Source of the DNA: CAZEJK01 sp964512045
Lineage (GTDB): Bacteria > Acidobacteriota > Thermoanaerobaculia > Thermoanaerobaculales > Sulfomarinibacteraceae
Reading direction: 5' to 3'
Length of the DNA stretch: 5,711 nt
NCBI GenBank assembly: GCA_964512045.1
Contig: CAZEJK010000319.1
Span: 1-5,711, forward strand
The translations under genes were made by a program, and so were the position numbers. Every line of letters begins with the position of its first letter. Position 1 is the first letter of the stretch. The notes under the pieces are model-generated. The model was not told the DNA's origin, did not search any database, and saw only the letters and a list, made by a program, of their open reading frames with translations. This document shows, piece after piece, positions 1 through 5,016 of the stretch.

Positions 1-1
1 G

Positions 2-1624
2 CATGAGTTCCTGTCCAGGGTGCCGATGATCTTCTCGATCGCCATCCTGTCTCCGCATGGGTACTTCGGTCAGTCTGGCGTGCTCGGGCTGCCCGACACC
101 GGTGGCCAGGTGGTGTACATCCTCGACCAGGTCCGCGCCCTGGAGGGGGAGATGCACCGCCGCAACCGCGAGGCGGGCCTGGTGGACGTTGAGCCTCAGA
201 TCGTGGTCGTGACCAGGCTTCTGCCCGAGTGCGGTGACACGACCTGTGGCCAGCGGCTGGAGCCGATCCATGGGACCGAGTCCGCACGGATTCTGAGGGT
301 CCCGTTCCGAGAGCTGTCCGGAGAGGTCGTGCAGCAGTGGATCAGCCGGTTCGAGGTGTGGCCCTACCTGGAGCGGTTCTCGGTGGATGTGGAGCGGGAG
401 CTGTTCGCCGAGCTGGGTGGACGACCGGATCTGGTGATCGGGAACTACTCGGACGGGAACATGGTGGCGTCACTGCTCGCGCAACGCCTGGGCGTGACGC
501 AGTGCAACATCGCGCACGCGTTGGAGAAGACGAAGTACCTGTTTTCAGCGCTGTACTGGAAGGACCTGGAGCCCCAGTACCACTTCTCCTGCCAGTTTTC
601 GGCCGATCTGATCTCGATGAACTACGCGGACTTCATCATCACCAGCACGTATCAGGAGATTGCCGGGAACGACGATACGGTGGGGCAGTACGAGAGCTAT
701 CAGTCGTTCACCATGCCGGGGCTGTTCCGGGTCGTCAACGGCGTCGACGTGTACGATCCGAAGTTCAACATCGTCTCGCCTGGCGCTGACCCCCGGCTCC
801 ACTTCCCGTTCTTCGAGACGGACCGGCGCTTCGTCGATATCCACGACGAGCTGAATGCGGCCCTGTACGAAGAGGGACATCCGGGCACTCGCGGTCAGCT
901 AGCGGATCCCGACAAGCCGCCGATCTTCCTCATGAGCCGGCTCGACAGGATCAAGAACGCCAGTGGCTTCACCGAGTGGTTCGCGCAGTGCGACGAGCTG
1001 CGAGAGCGCGCCAACCTCGTGCTGGTGGCCGGGACCGTGGATCCGAACGAGTCCAGTGATGACGAGGAGGTGGCGCAGATCTACCGCATGCACGAGCTGT
1101 TCGACCAGTACGATCTGGATAGCCAGGTGCGGTGGATGGGGCGGATGGACAAGTACTTCGGTGCGGAGATGTACCGTCTGATGGCGGACCTTCACGGCGT
1201 CTTCGTTCAGCCAGCTCTGTTCGAAGCGTTCGGACTGACCGTGATCGAGGCGATGGTGTCCGGGCTGCCGACGTTCGCGACGTGCTTCGGAGGACCGCTC
1301 GAGATCATCGTCGACGGGACCTCGGGCTTTCACATTGATCCCAACCACGGTGCGCAGGCCGCTCAACGGATCGCCGACTTCTTCGAGTCCTGCCAACAGG
1401 ATGAGGACCTTTGGGAGACGTACTCGCGGCAATCGATCGCACGGGTGGAGGAGCGGTACACCTGGCGCAAGTACGCCAGCCGGCTCATGGACCTTTCTCG
1501 GATCTACGGGTTCTGGAAGTACATGACCAACCTCGAGCGGCAGGAGACCCGGCGCTACCTGGAGATGTTTTACGGGTTGATGCATCCCCGCATGAGCGGA
1601 GACGTGGGCTGGTCCGGGGAGTGA
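2..1624 (+). CDS. Sucrose synthase, C-terminal part (5' end outside window)
   Basis: Sucrose synthase (GT4 family, GT-B fold) catalyses the reversible, cytoplasmic reaction sucrose + UDP = UDP-glucose + fructose. The reading frame is already open at base 2 (HEFLSRVPM...), and this stretch matches the conserved start of the glycosyltransferase part of plant and cyanobacterial enzymes, so the GTG at 20 is not the true start. The 540 visible residues compare with about 800 in the family; the N-terminal regulatory region is missing only because of the window edge. Counting from base 2, I see SPHGYF and the Gly-rich DTGGQVVYILDQVRALE (GGQ at 34-36), HALEKTKY (172-179), the UDP-contacting Arg and Lys of SRLDRIKN (313 and 318), and the EX7E pair of FEAFGLTVIE (408 and 416). 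The C-terminus ends naturally after YGFWKYMTNLERQETRRYLEMFYGL. No catalytic residue appears lost. A sucrose-phosphate synthase is the main alternative, but the long near-continuous match to sucrose synthase argues against it. Upstream neighbours are not visible. Confidence 0.95.
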   Translation, partial: HEFLSRVPMIFSIAILSPHGYFGQSGVLGLPDTGGQVVYILDQVRALEGEMHRRNREAGLVDVEPQIVVVTRLLPECGDTTCGQRLEPIHGTESARILRVPFRELSGEVVQQWISRFEVWPYLERFSVDVERELFAELGGRPDLVIGNYSDGNMVASLLAQRLGVTQCNIAHALEKTKYLFSALYWKDLEPQYHFSCQFSADLISMNYADFIITSTYQEIAGNDDTVGQYESYQSFTMPGLFRVVNGVDVYDPKFNIVSPGADPRLHFPFFETDRRFVDIHDELNAALYEEGHPGTRGQLADPDKPPIFLMSRLDRIKNASGFTEWFAQCDELRERANLVLVAGTVDPNESSDDEEVAQIYRMHELFDQYDLDSQVRWMGRMDKYFGAEMYRLMADLHGVFVQPALFEAFGLTVIEAMVSGLPTFATCFGGPLEIIVDGTSGFHIDPNHGAQAAQRIADFFESCQQDEDLWETYSRQSIARVEERYTWRKYASRLMDLSRIYGFWKYMTNLERQETRRYLEMFYGLMHPRMSGDVGWSGE

Positions 1625-1890
1625 GGCCACCGACGACCGCGGAAGCGACACGCGGATGGGCGTGTCGTCAGCGTCGGCGACCGCTGAGTGGGACTCCGGT
1701 TGGCGAGGCCTGAGCCGCGCATGGGATTGCGCTGGAGCGTTGCTGCTTCTGCGAGCGGACATTCGTGCGCAGATACCGGAGTGCCCGCGCAACTGAATGG
1801 GCGGGGCAGCAATCCGCCTCGCCAAATCGGCCAACGCGCTCAAGGGACCGAAAGCACCAGAGCGGCACTCGGTTGCGGCCCACGACCGCG
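1625..1890. other. Convergent spacer between sucrose synthase and topA
   Basis: This 266-bp stretch separates the two facing stop codons. Besides the tandem hairpins at 1645-1687, I see two weak inverted repeats. One is TCTGCG (1748-1753) with CGCAGA (1768-1773). The other is GGCGGGG (1800-1806) with CCTCGCC (1817-1823), which has one G-T pair when read on the + strand. Either could help end topA transcription on the minus strand, but neither has a T-run. I see no credible gene, tRNA or mobile element. Short open frames here have no recognisable product. Confidence 0.5.
1645..1687 (+). terminator. Tandem hairpins after sucrose synthase, probable terminator
   Basis: Two hairpins follow the sus stop codon almost directly. 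The first has a perfect 8-bp stem, CGACACGC (1646-1653) with GCGTGTCG (1660-1667), loop GGATGG, and an extra G-T pair 1645/1668. The second has a 6-bp stem, TCAGCG (1668-1673) with CGCTGA (1682-1687); the two share base 1668. No T-run follows. U-tract-less or tandem hairpins are common at gene ends in high-GC bacteria, and the position 20 nt after the stop fits. The terminator role is inferred. Confidence 0.5.
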
Positions 1891-4617
1891 TTACGACTTC
1901 GCCGTGCTCTTGCGCTTGGCGGTGCTCTTCTGTTTCGAGCCTTTGCGTCCCGCGGTTCGCGATCTCGTCTTCTTCGGCGCGCGCGGGTCTTTGCCCTGGG
2001 CCTTCAGCTTCTCCTCCCGCGCCTCGAGCAGCTCGATCGCGCGTTCGAGGGTCACGGCTTCCGGATCGGTTCCCTTCGGCACCGATGCATTGACGGTCCC
2101 GTCGGTGACGTACGGACCGAAGCGTCCGTTCTTGATCTGGATCTGGTCGCCTCTGGAAGGATGGGCGCCGAGGTCGGCGAGCACGGCCGCGCGGGCCTGG
2201 CGGCGTTGCTTGGGTTGCTTGAACAGCTGCACGGCGCCACTCAGATCGATGTTGGCGAGCTCCTCGTGGTTGGCGAGACTGCGGGTGTCGCTGCCCATCT
2301 TGAGGTAGGGGCCGAAGCGACCGTCCTGAGCGGTGATCTCTTCGCCGGTCTCGGGGTGCGTGCCCACCGTTCGTGGGAACGAGAGCAGCATCACGGCGTC
2401 TTCGAGCGTGATCCCATCCGGTGTCATCGAGGGCCACAGGCTGGCCATCTTCGGCTTCGAGCCGCGCTTGACGTTGCCCTTTTCGGTGAGCTCGGGATCG
2501 CCGAGCTGGACGTACGGGCCGAAACGTCCCACCTTCAGGTAGACCGGCTTGCCAGTGTTCGGATCGTCGCCGAGCTTGCGGTCCTGTTTGGCGCTCTGCT
2601 CCACCAGCTCGAGGGCGCGCCGAACGGTCAGCTCGTCTGGAACGATGTCAGCGGGTACCGAGGCCCGCTGGTCGCTCTCGCCGATCTGCACGTACGGACC
2701 GTACCGGCCGACGCGGACGACAATTTCATCACCCTCCTCGGTGACACCGATGGTGATGCGCGACACCTCCCGCGGATCGATGACGTCCGTCGAGGTCTCG
2801 ATCAGGTTCTTCAGCCCGACCTGCATTACGGTGAAGCCGTTCGTTCCGCCGTTCGATCGGCCGAAGTAGAACTCCTCGAGCCACGGCTCCGGTTCGCGCT
2901 GACCGCTGGCGATGGTGTCGAGCTCGGTCTCCATTCTGGCAGTGAAGTCGTAATCCACCAGATCGGGGAGGTAACCCTCGAGCAGGTTGGTGACGGCGAA
3001 CGCGGTGAACGTCGGGACGAGCGCTCCGCTCTTCTTCCACACGTAGCCGCGATCCTGGATTGTCTGGATGATCGTGGCGTACGTGGAGGGTCGTCCGATC
3101 CCCAGGTTCTCGAGCTCCTTGACGAGAGACGCCTCGGTGTACCGGGCAGTTGGTTGGGTCGTATGCCGGGTTGTCTCGAGTGTCCGCGTGACGAGCTCGT
3201 CGGAGCGCTGCATTGCGGGCAGCACCTTCTCCTGGTCGGCGAGCTCGGCGGTGGGTTCGTCAGATCCTTCCACGTAGGCGCGAAGAAAACCGACGAACGT
3301 GAACACCTTTCCCGAGGTGGTGAAGACCGCTGTACCGTCGTCAGCCGTCTCGGTGGTGATCTTGACTGTGGTGCGCCGTCCTTCCGCATTCTTCATCTGG
3401 CAGGCGAGCGTGCGCTTCCAGATCAGCTCGTACAGCTTGAGCTCGTCGGAGGTGACCTTCCCGGCGAGCTGCTGCGGCCTCTGGAAGGTCTCGCCCGCTG
3501 GACGGATCGCCTCGTGTGCCTCCTGTGCGGCTTTTGCCTTCGTCTGGTAGTACCGGGGCTTCTCGGGCACGTAGCTGGCGCCGTACAGCTGGACCGCCTG
3601 CTGGCGCGCTGCGGAGATCGCTTGCTGGGACAGGTTGGTCGAGTCGGTGCGCATGTAGGTGATGTGGCCAGCCTCGTACAGGCTTTGCGCCACGCGCATG
3701 GTGCGCTGGGCGTTGAAACGGAGCTTGCGACCTGCCTCCTGCTGGAGCGTGGAGGTGATGAACGGTGGATATGGTCGCTCGGTGAAGTGCTTCTCCGTAA
3801 CCTCTGCCACGGTCAGCTGGCGGCTCTCGATCTCCTGTGCAAGCGCCTTCGCGGTATCGCCGATCAGCCATCGGCAGCGGCTGTCCTTCAGCTCGCCGCT
3901 GGTAGCATCGAAGTCCTTCCCCGTTGCGATGCGTCGTCCGCCGAGCTCGGTCAACCGGGCGGTGAAGTGAGCGCTCTCTGCGGTGGACAGGTGGGCCTCG
4001 ATTCCCCAGTACTCCGCTTCAGTGAACGCCATCCGCTGGCGCTCCCGCGCCACGATCAAACGCGTCGCCACCGACTGGACACGACCAGCAGAGAGCTTCG
4101 GTCGAACCTTGCGCCACAGTACCGGTGAGACCTCGTAGCCCACCAGACGATCCAGGATGCGGCGAGCCTCCTGCGCCTTGACGAGGGCATCGTTCACCGA
4201 TCGGGTGCCATCGAGCGCGGACTCGATCGCCTCGGCAGTGATCTCATGGAAGACCATCCGCTTGACGGGGACCTTCGGCTTGAGCACGTCCACGAGATGC
4301 CAGGCGATCGCTTCGCCCTCGCGGTCTTCATCGGTTGCGAGGTACAGTGCGCTGGCATCCTTCATTCGGGCTCTCAGCTTTGCGACCTGGTCCTTCTTCG
4401 ACTTCGGAATCACGTACAGCGGCTGGAAGCCGTGCTCGATGTCCACACCCAGTCGAGACCAGGGCTGGTCCTTGTACTTCGATGGGATCTCCGAGGCATC
4501 GGAGGGCAGGTCTCGGATATGGCCGATCGAGGACTCGATGACGTACTCGGGGCCGAGGAATCGGGCGATGGTGCGAGCCTTGGATGGTGACTCGACGATG
4601 ACGAGGTAGGTAGCCAT
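1891..4617 (-). CDS. topA: DNA topoisomerase I (type IA)
   Basis: This enzyme relaxes negatively supercoiled chromosomal DNA by cutting one strand through a 5'-phosphotyrosine and passing the other strand. The protein is 908 residues and looks complete. The Toprim domain lies at the N-terminus, with the catalytic Glu of VIVESPSKA (E9) and the Mg-binding acidic triad in TDEDREGE (D96, D98, E100). The core includes LDRLVGYEVSPVLW and KLSAGRVQSVATRL. The active-site Tyr is Y321 in HITYMRTDST, and LGIGRPSTYATII with QDRGYV follows at 506-526. The C-terminus has no Cys4 zinc ribbons. It has four GR(Y/F)GPY repeats near 637-642, 697-702, 766-771 and 831-836, the first, second and fourth followed by a helical segment like LxRAxEL and the third by a more diverged one, and then a Lys/Arg/Ser-rich tail (about 877-908, ending KSTAKRKSTAKS), as in actinobacterial enzymes. 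ATG at 4617 starts exactly at the conserved MATYLVIVES. No Shine-Dalgarno sequence is visible; see the promoter entry. It converges on sus and diverges from leuS. Confidence 0.97.
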   Translation of the reverse strand: MATYLVIVESPSKARTIARFLGPEYVIESSIGHIRDLPSDASEIPSKYKDQPWSRLGVDIEHGFQPLYVIPKSKKDQVAKLRARMKDASALYLATDEDREGEAIAWHLVDVLKPKVPVKRMVFHEITAEAIESALDGTRSVNDALVKAQEARRILDRLVGYEVSPVLWRKVRPKLSAGRVQSVATRLIVARERQRMAFTEAEYWGIEAHLSTAESAHFTARLTELGGRRIATGKDFDATSGELKDSRCRWLIGDTAKALAQEIESRQLTVAEVTEKHFTERPYPPFITSTLQQEAGRKLRFNAQRTMRVAQSLYEAGHITYMRTDSTNLSQQAISAARQQAVQLYGASYVPEKPRYYQTKAKAAQEAHEAIRPAGETFQRPQQLAGKVTSDELKLYELIWKRTLACQMKNAEGRRTTVKITTETADDGTAVFTTSGKVFTFVGFLRAYVEGSDEPTAELADQEKVLPAMQRSDELVTRTLETTRHTTQPTARYTEASLVKELENLGIGRPSTYATIIQTIQDRGYVWKKSGALVPTFTAFAVTNLLEGYLPDLVDYDFTARMETELDTIASGQREPEPWLEEFYFGRSNGGTNGFTVMQVGLKNLIETSTDVIDPREVSRITIGVTEEGDEIVVRVGRYGPYVQIGESDQRASVPADIVPDELTVRRALELVEQSAKQDRKLGDDPNTGKPVYLKVGRFGPYVQLGDPELTEKGNVKRGSKPKMASLWPSMTPDGITLEDAVMLLSFPRTVGTHPETGEEITAQDGRFGPYLKMGSDTRSLANHEELANIDLSGAVQLFKQPKQRRQARAAVLADLGAHPSRGDQIQIKNGRFGPYVTDGTVNASVPKGTDPEAVTLERAIELLEAREEKLKAQGKDPRAPKKTRSRTAGRKGSKQKSTAKRKSTAKS

Positions 4618-4625
4618 GGGGGGCT

Positions 4626-4654
4626 AGGAGATAGGAGCGCGGTTCGTTTGTCAA
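4626..4654 (-). promoter_or_regulatory. Candidate topA promoter, nearly leaderless
   Basis: On the minus strand a perfect -35 hexamer TTGACA lies at 4654-4649. The -10 is weak: TCTCCT at 4631-4626 with a 17-bp spacer, or TATCTC at 4633-4628 with a 15-bp spacer. Either would start transcription within a few bases of the ATG at 4617. The bases just before the ATG are C-rich (CTCCTAGCCCCCC) with no AGGAG-like ribosome site, which agrees with a leaderless or near-leaderless mRNA. The -35 is seen directly; the -10 and start site are inferred. Confidence 0.4.
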
Positions 4655-4752
4655 GCGGCTGACGTCCGAGAGCAGCGACGATTGGCGACCTGGCCCGGCC
4701 GCGTTGCAGCGCTGACGGCCAACCGCCGAGCGGTCCCGGCGTCGGTGTTTTC
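4655..4752. other. Spacer between topA promoter and the foldback element
   Basis: This is a GC-rich stretch of about 100 bp with no recognisable gene. The only structure I see is a short hairpin, ACCGC (4722-4726) with GCGGT (4730-4734), which is too small to interpret. It may hold upstream regulatory sequence for topA. Confidence 0.3.
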
Positions 4753-4757
4753 GGAAA
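4753..4757 (+). repeat. Left copy of GGAAA direct repeat, possible target-site duplication
   Basis: GGAAA directly abuts the outer end of the left inverted repeat. An identical copy abuts the right inverted repeat at 4918-4922. Exact abutment of a matching pentamer at both predefined ends is about a 1 in 1,024 event by chance. Confidence 0.5.
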
Positions 4758-4774
4758 CCCAAGCTGAGCGGTTC
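4758..4774 (+). repeat. Left terminal inverted repeat (17 bp)
   Basis: CCCAAGCTGAGCGGTTC is complementary at 16 of 17 positions to 4901-4917. The outer 10 bp are perfect, the next pair is a G/A mismatch, and the inner 6 bp are perfect. Confidence 0.75.
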
Positions 4775-4900
4775 TGTCGGATGAGATGTGCCAAGATCCT
4801 GATGCTCCAGTGCTTCGTCCAAGCGCAGGCATACCCTGAGGTATGTCGAGAATTCTCCGAAGTGTCTGGAGCGAAGGAGATTGGTGCAGATCGCCGGCAC

Positions 4901-4917
4901 GAACCGATCAGCTTGGG
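4901..4917 (-). repeat. Right terminal inverted repeat (17 bp)
   Basis: GAACCGATCAGCTTGGG is the partner of the repeat at 4758-4774, 126 bp away. A single unpaired C at 4900 separates it from the next paired block. Confidence 0.75.
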
Positions 4918-4922
4918 GGAAA
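4918..4922 (+). repeat. Right copy of GGAAA direct repeat, possible target-site duplication
   Basis: GGAAA immediately follows the terminal GGG of the right inverted repeat and matches 4753-4757. It lies 6 bp before the candidate leuS -35 box. Confidence 0.5.
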
Positions 4923-4928
4923 GTAGCT

Positions 4929-4956
4929 TTGCTGCAGCCCACGGTCGCGTTAGGAT
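4929..4956 (+). promoter_or_regulatory. Candidate leuS promoter
   Basis: TTGCTG at 4929-4934 (first three bases match the -35 consensus) is followed after 16 bp by TAGGAT at 4951-4956, a good -10 of the TAnnnT type. Transcription would begin near 4963-4964, giving a leader of about 53 nt before the leuS ATG. The assignment rests on motif and position only. Confidence 0.5.
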
Positions 4957-4972
4957 ATGCGCCACCAAGCCG

Positions 4973-4994
4973 GGCCCGCCGTCCTCGGCGGGCC
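4973..4994 (+). promoter_or_regulatory. GC-rich hairpin in the leuS leader
   Basis: A perfect 9-bp stem, GGCCCGCCG (4973-4981) with CGGCGGGCC (4986-4994), encloses the 4-nt loop TCCT. It would sit about 10 nt from the predicted 5' end of the leuS mRNA and 10 nt before the ribosome site. No T-run follows, so it is unlikely to be an ordinary terminator. It could stabilise the mRNA or affect translation. No T-box sequence is present nearby. Confidence 0.45.
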
Positions 4995-5004
4995 GGTGAC
5001 TTTC

Positions 5005-5010
5005 AGGGGA
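5005..5010 (+). promoter_or_regulatory. Ribosome binding site of leuS
   Basis: AGGGGA ends 6 nt before the ATG at 5017, a usual Shine-Dalgarno distance. It supports this ATG as the start. Confidence 0.65.
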
Positions 5011-5016
5011 CCGAGC

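Larger units (their letters stand above)
4758..4917. mobile_element. 160-bp foldback element, MITE-like, with flanking 5-bp duplication
   Basis: The whole interval is one imperfect palindrome. Terminal inverted repeats are 4758-4774 and 4901-4917 (16 of 17 positions complementary, one G/A mismatch at 4768/4907). Pairing continues inward through 4775-4780 with 4894-4899, 4787-4794 with 4881-4888, 4797-4800 with 4875-4878, 4804-4810 with 4866-4872 and 4813-4817 with 4858-4862. It reaches an apical hairpin CATACC-CTGA-GGTATG at 4830-4845. The sequence GGAAA abuts both ends (4753-4757, 4918-4922), as a target-site duplication would. The element is about 56% G+C by hand count, lower than the adjoining spacer. 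It contains no transposase and no meaningful reading frame. These traits are typical of small non-autonomous insertions. I cannot name a parent IS family; a 5-bp duplication is compatible with several. The main alternative is a structured RNA. Confidence 0.5.
4758..4917 (+). ncRNA. Alternative reading: rod-shaped structured RNA on the + strand
   Basis: Folded as + strand RNA, the interval gives about 55 base pairs in one rod. It has three tandem G-A/A-G mismatches (4785-4786 with 4889-4890; 4795-4796 with 4879-4880; 4801-4802 with 4873-4874), which in RNA form stable sheared pairs. Five noncanonical pairs are G-U on this strand (4777/4897, 4782/4893, 4789/4886, 4790/4885, 4829/4846), and none is A-C. 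I do not recognise a known family. The SRP apical motif, a T-box sequence and the tmRNA and RNase P signatures are absent, and the bubble layout does not match 6S RNA well. No promoter or U-rich terminator was found for it. Confidence 0.25.

Noticed and set aside
20..22. GTG as the start codon of sucrose synthase
   Set aside because: The conserved coding sequence continues upstream to the window edge, and the family needs a further N-terminal region of about 260 residues.
1878..1897. Similarity of this stretch to 4937-4956 (both read GCCCACG..CGCGTTA.GA)
   Set aside because: It is a short partial match between the topA 3' end and the leuS promoter, with no shared context. Chance is the simplest explanation.
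899..2437. A 512-codon minus-strand open frame across the end of sus and the start of the topA 3' region
   Set aside because: It overlaps two clearly real genes in other frames and is Arg/Pro/His-rich low-complexity translation typical of a shadow.
1765..4128. A 787-codon open frame antisense to topA
   Set aside because: It is an opposite-strand shadow of topA in high-GC DNA. The protein has no recognisable domain, and its codons are set by the topA frame.
4758..4917. 6S RNA, SRP RNA or integron attC site
   Set aside because: The largest internal loop is near the apex and not central as in 6S RNA, the SRP apical GGAA motif is missing, and the ends lack the attC core-site consensus.
4682..4999. 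A 105-codon + strand open frame in the topA-leuS spacer
   Set aside because: It runs through the palindrome with no ribosome site and no recognisable motif. The base-pairing structure explains the sequence better.
4618..5016. T-box leader upstream of leuS
   Set aside because: T-boxes often control synthetase genes, but no conserved T-box sequence and no matching antiterminator were found.
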